DNA from: Alphaproteobacteria bacterium
GTDB taxonomy: Bacteria > Pseudomonadota > Alphaproteobacteria > DAOWDM01
Direction of reading: 5' to 3'
Assembly (NCBI GenBank): GCA_030639035.1
Contig: DAOWDM010000191.1
Location: 1-46,351 of the forward strand
DNA length: 46,351 bases
The translations under genes were made by a program, and so were the position numbers. Each line of letters starts with the position of its first letter. Within the stretch, counting starts at the first letter, position 1. A model generated the notes under the pieces. That model was not told the DNA's origin. It saw only the letters and a program-made list of their open reading frames with translations, and made no database searches. Positions 25,519 through 33,521 of this stretch are shown piece after piece.

Positions 25519-26544
25519 TTATATTGTTCCTTCAAACACTCCGACGCATTTTGTTCCGCACTTTTTGCATTTTCCGTCATTTGTGATGTTAGTTTTTCCT
25601 ATCTTGTACAAGACACGTTCTATAAGCAGTTCACCGCATTTATGGCAGTATGTTGAGGCGTTTTTTGTGTCGTAAACGTTGCCTGTATAAACGTGCCTGA
25701 TTCCGTTGTTTTTTGCGATTTCTCGTGCTTTTGTAAGTGTAGAAGCTGGAGTTCTGGGCTTATCCATAACTTTATAGGCTGGGTGGAAAGCTGAAAAATG
25801 GACAGGAACATCTTGCCCTAGTTCTTTTACTATCCATTTTGTCATCTCATCAATTTCTGTTTCTGAGTCGTTTTCATCAGGAATTATCAGATTAGTTATT
25901 TCTAGCCAAACATCGGTTTCATTCTTTACATACTTTAAGGTGTCTAATACAGGTTCAAGATTTATAGAACACATTCGGACGTAAAAATCATCGGTAAAAG
26001 CTTTTAAGTCTATGTTAGCTGCGTCCATATAAGAAAAGAACTCTCTGCATGGTTCAGGCTGAATATAACCAGCAGTTACAGCTACCGTTTTTATTCCTAA
26101 TTTATGACATTCTTTTGCTGTATCAACAGCATATTCAAGAAAAATAACTGGCTCGTTATAAGTAAATGCTACAGAGCGGCAGCCTGCTTTTTTTGCCATT
26201 TCAGCGATGTCTTTTGGAGAAGCAATATTATTTAAACGGTCAGTTTCTTTTGCTTTTGAAATATCCCAATTCTGGCAGAATTTACAGGTAAGATTGCAGC
26301 CTGCTGTTCCAAAAGAAAGAATTGAAGTATTAGGCAGGAAATGATTTAGTGGTTTTTTCTCTATCGGGTCAATGCAGAAACCTGATGATTTGCCATAAGT
26401 ATCAAGAATCAGCTTTCCGTCTTCGCATTTTCTTACAAAACATAAACCTCGCTGCCCTTCTTTTATTTTGCATTTACGAGGGCAAAGATTGCATTCAACC
26501 TCACCATTATCCAGCTTTTTCCAATAACGTGCAGTAAAACTCAT
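25519..26544 (-). CDS. amrS: AmmeMemoRadiSam system radical SAM protein AmrS
   Basis: 341 residues from ATG 26544 with ATAAGAG upstream; the frame extends further upstream but without family similarity. The N-terminal Cys cluster (CNLCPRKCKI, RGLC) precedes the radical SAM motif CNLTCKFC (C83, C87, C90), which binds the [4Fe-4S] cluster that cleaves S-adenosylmethionine. A C-terminal CHKCGE and CKKCGTKC add a zinc- or cluster-like site. The reaction of this family is not established; its genes travel with Memo and AMMECR1 proteins, which here lie divergently 105 bases away. It leads an operon with pepA. Confidence 0.92.
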   Translation of the reverse strand: MSFTARYWKKLDNGEVECNLCPRKCKIKEGQRGLCFVRKCEDGKLILDTYGKSSGFCIDPIEKKPLNHFLPNTSILSFGTAGCNLTCKFCQNWDISKAKETDRLNNIASPKDIAEMAKKAGCRSVAFTYNEPVIFLEYAVDTAKECHKLGIKTVAVTAGYIQPEPCREFFSYMDAANIDLKAFTDDFYVRMCSINLEPVLDTLKYVKNETDVWLEITNLIIPDENDSETEIDEMTKWIVKELGQDVPVHFSAFHPAYKVMDKPRTPASTLTKAREIAKNNGIRHVYTGNVYDTKNASTYCHKCGELLIERVLYKIGKTNITNDGKCKKCGTKCVGVFEGTI

Positions 26545-26649
26545 AACTCTTATCCAAAAAAAATCATTAAAAAACAGTTTAAGGCTTTCTAAATCAACTA
26601 TTACAGGTACAGTGTATAAAGACCATAAAAAAATATTGGAGCAAACATT

Positions 26650-27444
26650 ATGGAATTTGTAAGAACGACTGCAGTTGCAGGAGCGTTTTATCCATCTGAG
26701 CCAGAAATACTTAGCAAAGATATACAAAGGTATATTGAAGAAACTCCTTCTGTGTCTTTGCCTGTTCCTAAAGCTATAATAGTTCCTCATGCAGGATATG
26801 AGTATTCAGCAGGAGTGGCGGCTAGTGCTTATAAGCTTTTGAAATCAGGGCGTAAATCTATTAAGAAAGTAGTGATTCTTGCTCCTTCTCATAAAATTGG
26901 TTTTAATGGAATGGCTTTGACAAAAGCATCTGCATATGAAACTCCACTTGGTAATGTTGAAATAGATAAAGAAATGAATGAGCAATTACTTGCTTTGCCA
27001 TTAGTAGACTATCTTGAAGAGGCTCATAAAAGCGAGCATTCACTAGAAGTGCAGCTGCCTTTTCTCAAAGAAGCACTAGATGATTTCAAGCTTATTCCTG
27101 TTATAACGGGAAACGCTTCACCGACAGATGTTGAGACTTTACTGGAAACTGTATGGGGGAAAAAAGATACACTTATTGTAATTAGTACAGACTTGTCTCA
27201 TTATCTTCCATACAATGAAGCCTGCATTCTGGATAACAAAACAAAGACAGCAATTGAAAATCTTGATATAGATTCAATCGAGCAAGAACAAGCATGCGGT
27301 TATGTTCCGCTTAAAGGAATGTTGACTATAGCAAAGGCTAAAAAAATGCAGGTTGAAACTCTGGAGGTAAAAAACTCAGGAGATACTTCAGGTTCAAAAA
27401 ATCGTGTGGTAGGTTACGGTGCATGGGCTTTCTTAGAAAAATAA
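26650..27444 (+). CDS. amrB: AmmeMemoRadiSam system protein B (Memo family)
   Basis: 264 residues. The Memo fold is related to class III extradiol dioxygenases. Conserved metal-site-like residues are visible in IVPHAGYEYSAGVAASAY (H47), ILAPSHKIGF (H81), SEHSLEVQLPFL and ISTDLSHYLPY, plus a Cys late in the protein (QACGYVPL). The human homologue MEMO1 binds metal; the bacterial role is unknown. It diverges from amrS and is followed after 15 bases by the AMMECR1 gene, so the three system genes share one regulatory interval (26545-26649). Confidence 0.92.
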   Translation: MEFVRTTAVAGAFYPSEPEILSKDIQRYIEETPSVSLPVPKAIIVPHAGYEYSAGVAASAYKLLKSGRKSIKKVVILAPSHKIGFNGMALTKASAYETPLGNVEIDKEMNEQLLALPLVDYLEEAHKSEHSLEVQLPFLKEALDDFKLIPVITGNASPTDVETLLETVWGKKDTLIVISTDLSHYLPYNEACILDNKTKTAIENLDIDSIEQEQACGYVPLKGMLTIAKAKKMQVETLEVKNSGDTSGSKNRVVGYGAWAFLEK

Positions 27445-27459
27445 CGGATAAATAAAAAG

Positions 27460-28050
27460 ATGAATAACAAACTAACTGTTTCATTTGGAGAAACATTATT
27501 AAAGCTTGCTGCTGCATCTGTTCTGCATGGTTTGAAAAATGGAACACCATTGCCAGTTAAGGCAGAAGATTATACTAAAGAACTTCAGGAAAACGGAGCT
27601 TCTTTTGTAACTCTTAAATTAAATGGTGAATTGCGAGGCTGTATTGGTACAGTCGAAGCATGGAGAAGTCTTGTCGAAGATATAGCTGAAAACGCATATA
27701 ATGCAGCGTTTAGAGACCCTAGATTTAGCCCTCTTACAGAAAATGAACTTGATGGGCTAGAACTGTCAATTTCCATTCTGACAAAACCAGAACCAATGAC
27801 TTTCACAGATGAAGCTAATCTCTTGGAGCAGATAAAACCTGAGATTGACGGACTTGTTATAGAAGACAAAGGCAAACGAGGGCTGTTTTTACCTATAGTA
27901 TGGGAGCAGCTTCCAGAAAAAAGAGACTTCCTCGCTCATCTTAAATTAAAAGCTGGTTTCCCTTCTGATTATTGGTCATCAACGTTAAAAATATACAGGT
28001 TCAGAGCAGACGCAGTGAAGCAAAAAGAAAACTCAATCTGGTCTGCATAA
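27460..28050 (+). CDS. amrA: AmmeMemoRadiSam system protein A (AMMECR1 domain)
   Basis: 196 residues. The AMMECR1 domain covers nearly the whole protein, with the hallmark LRGCIGT (58-64), then AYNAAFRDPRFSPLTENEL and LELSISILTKPEP, and near the end GLFLPIVWEQLPEKRDFLAHLKLKAG (seen in two overlapping blocks). The invariant Cys61 in RGCIGT suggests a catalytic or modification role, but no biochemical function is established. It is cotranscribed with the Memo gene upstream and probably with recX immediately downstream. Confidence 0.92.
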   Translation: MNNKLTVSFGETLLKLAAASVLHGLKNGTPLPVKAEDYTKELQENGASFVTLKLNGELRGCIGTVEAWRSLVEDIAENAYNAAFRDPRFSPLTENELDGLELSISILTKPEPMTFTDEANLLEQIKPEIDGLVIEDKGKRGLFLPIVWEQLPEKRDFLAHLKLKAGFPSDYWSSTLKIYRFRADAVKQKENSIWSA

Positions 28051-28062
28051 CAGTTGACTGAA

Positions 28063-28623
28063 ATGGCTGAACAACAAAAAAAACCTAAAAAGATTACTCC
28101 GAAAAGACTTTATAATATTGCTGTTTATTATCTTCAAAGATATGAAAGTTCGGTCGAAAGCCTAAGGCGTGTTTTAATCAGGCGTATAGATAAATCAGCA
28201 TTAGTGCATGAAATAGATAAAGATGAAGCTGTTGAATGGGCAGAAGACGTCATTAAAAAAATGATGCAGTTTGATTTTGTAAATGATGAGAGATACTCGG
28301 AAAATCAAATAAGAAGCATGTTTCAAAAAGGAACTTCTATTTATAAAATGAAAGCCAAGCTGAAAAGCAAAGGAGTTCCTGACGAAACTATTGAAACAGC
28401 ATTAAGCCTTTTCGTTAGTGTAACAGATAATGTAGATATGAGAGTCGCAGTGAAATATGCAAAACGCCGTCGTTTTGGAGCTTTTCGCCAGTCAAAAGAA
28501 GTAAGAAAAGAAAAAAGAAACAAAGATATGGCCGCTATGAGCAGAGCAGGCTTTGACTTTGGCTCTTCAAAAACAGTAATAGATGCAGAAACCTTGGAAG
28601 AGCTAGAAGAATTTTTAACTTAA
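28063..28623 (+). CDS. recX: RecX family protein
   Basis: 186 residues from ATG 28063; a TTG at 28054 is the alternative. The three-helix RecX repeats are visible: YNIAVYYLQRYESSVESLRRVL, VIKKMMQFDFVNDERYSEN and GTSIYKMKAKLKSKGVPDETI. RecX proteins bind the RecA filament and modulate its activity. The C-terminus is longer than usual and basic (RRRFGAFRQSKEVRKEKR). The gene follows AMMECR1 by 12 bases and its end overlaps the convergent downstream gene by 9 bases. No recA is adjacent. Confidence 0.82.
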   Translation: MAEQQKKPKKITPKRLYNIAVYYLQRYESSVESLRRVLIRRIDKSALVHEIDKDEAVEWAEDVIKKMMQFDFVNDERYSENQIRSMFQKGTSIYKMKAKLKSKGVPDETIETALSLFVSVTDNVDMRVAVKYAKRRRFGAFRQSKEVRKEKRNKDMAAMSRAGFDFGSSKTVIDAETLEELEEFLT

Positions 28624-29055
28624 AGACTGTTTCTTAAAAAGAAATGGAGGCAACACAGGGATTAGTGGAGCTTTTTCATCAATTGTAAAATCAACAGAAC
28701 AGCTTTCCACTTCAGGTTTCAGCTCGTCTCGCAGAAAAAGAACGACTCCGCTCCAGTATTCCTTTTTAAATGGAGCCCACATCATATAAAGACCGCCACG
28801 TCTTTCGTAATCTGTGATTTCTAGGTTGTCTTTGATTTCTTCAATAGTATCGCCAACATCTTCGGCAGCTCCTATGTAGACCCAGTTTGGCTGAACTCCA
28901 AGATGCCAGATGAGAAAAACACCGCCAACACCATCAAGTCCTGCCTTTTTCGTTCTTACATGCAAGAGTCGCAATGGATTGCCCTTTGCACTCCCTTTCC
29001 ATTTTACAGGAATTGGTTTTGGTGGTTTTTTGCCACTAAAGTCCAGCAATCCCAT
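28615..29055 (-). CDS. Hypothetical protein, possible degenerate GIY-YIG-like fold
   Basis: 146 residues, not firmly recognised. It opens MGLLDFSGKKPPKPIPVKWKG. Residues about 40-60 read GVGGVFLIWHL and NWVYIGAAEDVGDTI, whose spacing resembles the GIY...YIG core of small nuclease domains, but the catalytic Arg and Glu of that family are not evident. A conserved-looking block, YERRGGLYMMWAPFKKEYW, follows. The end overlaps recX by 9 bases on the opposite strand. It lies downstream of mnmA on the same strand with 64 AT-rich bases between. Function unknown. Confidence 0.55.
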   Translation of the reverse strand: MGLLDFSGKKPPKPIPVKWKGSAKGNPLRLLHVRTKKAGLDGVGGVFLIWHLGVQPNWVYIGAAEDVGDTIEEIKDNLEITDYERRGGLYMMWAPFKKEYWSGVVLFLRDELKPEVESCSVDFTIDEKAPLIPVLPPFLFKKQSLS

Positions 29056-29119
29056 ATCAAAGCCCTTTCTTCGCCATCGTGTTATTATCTATATTATAAA
29101 TTAAAGGTATAAAATATTA

Positions 29120-30199
29120 TTAACATATTGTTCCGCCTGCAACTATTCTTTCAAAGTCATCATATAAAACAAGATGTTGTCCTGAAGCAGGAGCAAAAAC
29201 TGGTTCTAAAAATTCAACTAATAAATTTTCCTCATCAGCAGTTTTAATACGGCATAGCTGCGTGTTTCCTGTTGAACGAATTTTGCCATGTAAGACTGTT
29301 TCAGGCTTGTAGGCTTTTGGCTGTAAGATATTTATTTTATAAGCTGAAACATTTGTGCAGTAAGCCTGCGACCTAGAACCCGCTATAATTATATTTTTCT
29401 CAGGAATAATAGAAAGAACAAATAGCGGTTCTGGTGCTGAGATTCCTAAGCCTTTTCTTTGACCAATAGTATAATTCCATATGCCGTTATGCTGACCTAT
29501 TACATTTCCTTCTGTATCTAGAATCGAACCTGATGATTTGTCTGAACATGATAAGGCTTTTCTGTAATCTCCTTCTTCTGCAAAGCACAGCTCCATACTT
29601 TCAGGGCGATTTGACGAGGAAAAATTTTCTTTGCGAGCTATTTCACGAACCTCATCTTTAGATAAGTCTCCAAGCGGAAAATAAAGATTATTTAGATGCT
29701 CTTTGTTGATGCAGTAAAGAAAATAGCTTTGATCTTTTGCATGATTAACAGCTTTTGCAAGATAAGTATTATCGCCCTCATGTATAATGCGGATATAATG
29801 ACCTGTAGCTATATTATCAATACCAAAATGATTTTTAATGTATTCTTTAACAATGCCAAACTTTATAGCTTTGTTGCAGTCAACACATGGGCTTGGAGTC
29901 TTTCCTTCCATGTAGTCTTTTTCAAAAGGGCGGATTACATTGTTTTTAAAAAATTCTGCTACATCAAGAAAATAGTGCGGTATATCCAATGTTTTGCAAA
30001 TAGATACAGGTTCTTGTTCCTCAGATGAAGACATTGGAAGCAGCATTGTAAGCCCTAGAACATTCCAGCCTGCTTTTTTCAGCAGAAAAGCAGCAACACT
30101 GCTGTCAACACCTCCACTCATAAGCATACAAAGGCTTTTTCGTGAATGGTCTGGTTTCCATGGTTTTAATGATGGAGCTTTTAAATACACTTCGTTCAT
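29120..30199 (-). CDS. mnmA: tRNA-specific 2-thiouridylase MnmA
   Basis: 359 residues. It activates uridine 34 of tRNA-Lys, -Glu and -Gln with ATP and inserts sulfur relayed from IscS/Tus proteins. Seen: PP-loop SGGVDSSVA (28-36), the first catalytic Cys in PCVDCNKAIKF (C108), ATGHYIR, the second Cys in ESMELCF (C205), and the C-terminal barrel (NYTIGQRKGLGIS, FLEPVFAPASGQHLVLYD). The phrases GLTMLLP and SMELCFAEEG differ from the forms I expect in alphaproteobacteria, so horizontal origin or a paralogue is possible. TGGAAAAA lies before the ATG. Confidence 0.9.
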   Translation of the reverse strand: MNEVYLKAPSLKPWKPDHSRKSLCMLMSGGVDSSVAAFLLKKAGWNVLGLTMLLPMSSSEEQEPVSICKTLDIPHYFLDVAEFFKNNVIRPFEKDYMEGKTPSPCVDCNKAIKFGIVKEYIKNHFGIDNIATGHYIRIIHEGDNTYLAKAVNHAKDQSYFLYCINKEHLNNLYFPLGDLSKDEVREIARKENFSSSNRPESMELCFAEEGDYRKALSCSDKSSGSILDTEGNVIGQHNGIWNYTIGQRKGLGISAPEPLFVLSIIPEKNIIIAGSRSQAYCTNVSAYKINILQPKAYKPETVLHGKIRSTGNTQLCRIKTADEENLLVEFLEPVFAPASGQHLVLYDDFERIVAGGTIC

Positions 30200-30328
30200 G
30201 ATTTTTCCATATCTTGAATTTTGACATTTATTAGAACATTATTCAGTTTATAAATAAACTTATCCTTTAATGTTAACTTTTTATCTTTATAATTAATTCA
30301 TTAATTTAAAAAACAGTTGAGCGTACAT

Positions 30329-30601
30329 ATGTCTGAAAATAATACAGCAATTGAAGAGAATTTTGGAAACCCTGCAATTTACGATATAGGAATAGAGGTT
30401 TCTGTTGTGCTTGGTACAGCAGAATTAAAGGTACATCAGCTTTTAAAGCTTGGGCGTGGTGCAGTTGTAGAGCTGAACCGTAAAACAGATGAACCTGTTG
30501 AAATGTTTGTCAACGATATTTTAATCGCTCGTGGCGATGTAGTAGTTACAGAAAAAGATAAAATAGGCGTTACTTTGACCGAGATTGTCAAAGGAGTCTA
30601 A
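30329..30601 (+). CDS. fliN: Flagellar motor switch protein FliN (SpoA domain)
   Basis: 90 residues from ATG 30329; a TTG at 30317 is also in frame. The whole protein is one SpoA/CheC-type surface-presentation domain: DIGIEVSVVLGTAELKVHQLLKLGRGAVVEL followed (in the next strand block) by VNDILIARGDVVVTEKDKIGVTLTEIV, the FliN consensus. In flagella FliN forms the C-ring at the base with FliM; SctQ-like proteins of type III secretion share the domain. No other flagellar gene is in the window, so it is isolated, unlike the usual fli operon placement. Its 3' end overlaps the convergent ggt gene by 4 bases. Confidence 0.85.
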   Translation: MSENNTAIEENFGNPAIYDIGIEVSVVLGTAELKVHQLLKLGRGAVVELNRKTDEPVEMFVNDILIARGDVVVTEKDKIGVTLTEIVKGV

Positions 30602-32217
30602 TCAACAATAATAGACGCTCCTCCTCGGCGAGGGTCTCCGACGCCACAGAACTCGCCTGTGTTCATGTTCATAGATACGGAATGAACTCCGCCAAAAAAC
30701 ATAGAATGTTCAGTCCACAATGTATGTTTGGGGAAAGTTTCTGACAGACGATTGATAATTTCTTCATTAAATCCACGTTCAATATCTAAAGAAGCATCAA
30801 AAGAAACGTCTCGTTCTTTATGAACACGTGGAGCATTTACAGCATCATGAAGACTCATATTAAACCACACAACATTAAGCATGACTTGAAGAACGGCACT
30901 GCGGATACGGTTTGCCCCTCCTGTTCCAAGAGCTATGCGAATGCCGTCTTCGCTTGTTACAATAGTTGGGGACATCATAGATGTAAGTCGTGTGTCTGGT
31001 TTCCATTGGAAAAAACCACGAGGGCTTAGGTCTTCTTCTCCAAGCATATTGTTAAGCATCATATCAGTATTTGGAACGATATGACCACAGCCTTCACCAT
31101 TAGAATGAGTCATGGAAGCAGCTGAACCATTAGCATCAATAACGCTTATATGAGTTGTTCCGCCTATTTTTTTTGCTCGCCCATGCATTTGACTGTAATA
31201 TTCGCTCAAAAGTTCTTTTGACAGCAGTTTTGCTACTTGTTCTTCAGAGCAGTCATCAACAAAACCTGTCTCCATACGAGCCCTGTTAGTTAGTTCCATA
31301 ACAGTTGAAAGTTTTTTCATCCAAGATATGTTTTTGATGTTTTTATCTTCTTCAGAAAGGCTTTTTTTCAACAGTTCAAGACTAAAAGAAATCAGAGTTC
31401 CTCCAGATGAAGGAACTGGATTAGTCAAAAATGTTGAGTTTAAAAAGCTTCCTTCCAAAGGTTTTCTGGATATTACTTGATAATCTGCAAGGTCTTCATG
31501 CGTAATAGAGCCACCAAATTCTTTCGAGCATTTAACAATACTGTCTGCAATTTCACCTTTATAAAAAAGGTCTGCTCCTTCACGAGACAAAGCTTCCAGC
31601 ATATCAGCATATTTTGACATACGAAGAATCTCTCCTGCTTGAAGACACTTATCTTGCTTTTCTCTGCTATTGAAGAGCTTTCTTGCTCCATCTGTCCATA
31701 GATAGATAGGTTTTAGTAGGTCAAGAAAATGTGATGTAAGCTCGGCTGTTTGCACGCCTTTTCTTGCGTGCCGTATAGCAGGCTCGAAAATGCGGGACAA
31801 AGGCATAGAACAAAGGTCTTTATGAATAGCGAATATTCCTGCGACTATTCCTGGAACAGCTACAGATCCCATGCCTATATGGAATTCTTGAAATTTTACG
31901 CCAAAGTCAACATTAATTGATTTGAACTCAAGTTCATCTATAGAACGTGGATATTTAGGAGTTTGGCAAAAAAAGTCAAAAAGCTTTGCTTTTCCATCTG
32001 ATGGAGATGCAAGAAGAAAACCTCCGCCACCAGGAGAGCATACAGAAGGTTCAGCAACATACGCAGCTGTAAGTCCAGCAAGAACAGCATCAAAAGCATT
32101 TCCACCGTCTTCTAATATTTCTGCTGCAGCTTCTGTTGTTATTTTATTTCCTGCCGCTACACAGCCCTTGCCTTTTCTTGACATCTTTGTTCCATTCATA
32201 AAAATATTTTTTGTCAT
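30598..32217 (-). CDS. Gamma-glutamyltransferase family protein
   Basis: 539 residues. Gamma-glutamyltransferase (Ntn-hydrolase) family: GNKITTEAAAEILEDGGNAFDA near the start, VCSPGGGGFLL, AVPGIVAG, and the processing/catalytic Thr in GGTTHISVIDANGSA, then NTDMMLNNMLGEED and SPTIV. Classical members are secreted, self-cleave before the Thr and hydrolyse glutathione or gamma-glutamyl peptides. No signal peptide is visible, so this one may be cytosolic and could act on another gamma-glutamyl or related substrate. The expected nucleophile is intact, so the protein is probably active. It overlaps fliN by 4 bases tail to tail. Confidence 0.87.
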   Translation of the reverse strand: MTKNIFMNGTKMSRKGKGCVAAGNKITTEAAAEILEDGGNAFDAVLAGLTAAYVAEPSVCSPGGGGFLLASPSDGKAKLFDFFCQTPKYPRSIDELEFKSINVDFGVKFQEFHIGMGSVAVPGIVAGIFAIHKDLCSMPLSRIFEPAIRHARKGVQTAELTSHFLDLLKPIYLWTDGARKLFNSREKQDKCLQAGEILRMSKYADMLEALSREGADLFYKGEIADSIVKCSKEFGGSITHEDLADYQVISRKPLEGSFLNSTFLTNPVPSSGGTLISFSLELLKKSLSEEDKNIKNISWMKKLSTVMELTNRARMETGFVDDCSEEQVAKLLSKELLSEYYSQMHGRAKKIGGTTHISVIDANGSAASMTHSNGEGCGHIVPNTDMMLNNMLGEEDLSPRGFFQWKPDTRLTSMMSPTIVTSEDGIRIALGTGGANRIRSAVLQVMLNVVWFNMSLHDAVNAPRVHKERDVSFDASLDIERGFNEEIINRLSETFPKHTLWTEHSMFFGGVHSVSMNMNTGEFCGVGDPRRGGASIIVD

Positions 32218-32278
32218 TGCCTGATATGGCTTAACAAGTGTTTAATGCTATCAATAACAGATTACGAGTTTTCAAGCT

Positions 32279-32932
32279 ATGAGTAATACACAAAAAAAAT
32301 CATATACCATTACATGTTCATCATATTTTAGAGATGCAGTTCTGGAATTAGCAAGCAGACGAAAAGTTAATGCAGGGGATATTGCTCGTTCTGTAATGCT
32401 GCTAGTTCACCCAAAAACAATTGAAAACAGCCATGATTCAGGAGAACCAGAGGCAGGCGACAGAGAAAAAGTTATGCTGAAATCTGGTGCTGCAAAGGGG
32501 CGTTACTGGAAACGCAAGCCACGGCTTCAGTTAAGAATGGCAGCAGGTTTCGATGTTTCATTTATCAGGCGGACTCTGGCTTTGGCGTTGGAAATAGACA
32601 GGGGAGAGCTTATCCTTGAAGTAAAAGATAAAAATGTTCCGCCTCTTGAACTGCCTCCTCCTGAACCTGTAATTTCAGAAGAAGTAATAGAAGAAATCAA
32701 ACGCCTGAAAAGCATTATTTCAGTGTTGTCATTCAAGCATTTAACTGGAGGAGTTAAAAATCGGCGTGATGCTATGTATATAATGGGATTCCCATCAGGA
32801 ACGGTTATAGATAAAAAGACTCTGCGTTCTCGTTATAGAGTGCTTGCAATGATATATCACCCAGACAGCGGATACGGCGGACATCTTCATATGAGTCAGC
32901 TTAATGCTGCCATGGACATACTTCGCCGATAA
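32279..32932 (+). CDS. J-domain protein with distinct N-terminal region
   Basis: 217 residues. The first 40 residues (SSYFRDAVLELASRRKVNAGDIARSVMLL) look like a small helical module. A basic block follows (GRYWKRKPRLQLRMAAGFDV), then a Pro-rich linker (LELPPPEPV). The C-terminal 65 residues form a truncated J domain with YRVLAMIYHPDSGYGG, carrying the HPD motif. It lacks other DnaJ domains and is a different protein from the J-domain gene at 20397. It probably recruits DnaK to a specific client, which is unknown. It starts 61 bases from ggt, divergently. Confidence 0.78.
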   Translation: MSNTQKKSYTITCSSYFRDAVLELASRRKVNAGDIARSVMLLVHPKTIENSHDSGEPEAGDREKVMLKSGAAKGRYWKRKPRLQLRMAAGFDVSFIRRTLALALEIDRGELILEVKDKNVPPLELPPPEPVISEEVIEEIKRLKSIISVLSFKHLTGGVKNRRDAMYIMGFPSGTVIDKKTLRSRYRVLAMIYHPDSGYGGHLHMSQLNAAMDILRR

Positions 32933-32960
32933 AAAACCGTTCTTTTGCTTGAGTTATGCT

Positions 32961-33521
32961 TTATGACATAGCCGAAACTATATCATTAAATAGGGCATGG
33001 ACTAGAATGTTTAGGAAAACTATGCTAGCGGCTACTGCAGGTGTTGTTTTTAATGCTGTTTTGGTTATAAACCACTCATAAAAAACAAAAAAGAGGCTGA
33101 CAACAACTCCGCATAAAATAATGAAATTGCTGTTTTGTGCCATAAAGCTGATTAGTATAGGAATAATCACTATGTTTTCCAGCAGACGCAGCCAATTATA
33201 AGAAACTACATACCTGAAAAAACATTTTTCAGCATCAATTTTCCGCACTAGATAAATCATAATTACTGGCCACAGAGTCCAGCCGATTATATAGGAAACA
33301 AGATGTAAAATAAGAAAGTTTAAATTATCAAAATCAATGGATTGTTTTTCATAAATAAAACTTATTTGCAGCAAATATATAGGAAAAACAAATACAGCTG
33401 CAAAAAAGGACTTAGCAAAGCCTTTTCTTGAGGTGTCCATATAATCAATACCGTCAGTTTTCAGACGAAGCAATCGAAACAGACCGTAAATAATGCCAGC
33501 AGTTTCCCTGCGTGTTAGCAT
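32961..33521 (-). CDS. Integral membrane protein (Yip1-like hypothetical)
   Basis: 186 residues with five likely membrane helices (about 40-56, 69-90, 108-125, 130-148, 158-180) and a cytosolic N-terminus containing FRLLRLKTDGIDYMDTSRKGF. The layout resembles small bacterial Yip1-family proteins, but the match is only structural. The start codon overlaps the dapE stop in TAATG, so it is translationally coupled to dapE and belongs to the nucleotidase-dehydrogenase-dapD-dapE operon. Function unknown. Confidence 0.6.
   Translation of the reverse strand: MLTRRETAGIIYGLFRLLRLKTDGIDYMDTSRKGFAKSFFAAVFVFPIYLLQISFIYEKQSIDFDNLNFLILHLVSYIIGWTLWPVIMIYLVRKIDAEKCFFRYVVSYNWLRLLENIVIIPILISFMAQNSNFIILCGVVVSLFFVFYEWFITKTALKTTPAVAASIVFLNILVHALFNDIVSAMS

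Noticed and set aside
26545..26790. N-terminal extension of amrS
   Set aside because: The extension is basic/aromatic without family similarity and runs into the divergent memo gene; ATG 26544 has a ribosome-binding site and begins at the family's normal N-terminus.
30598..30601. fliN/ggt overlap considered as a frameshift artefact
   Set aside because: Both proteins end at normal family lengths, so the 4-base tail-to-tail overlap is simply compact packing.
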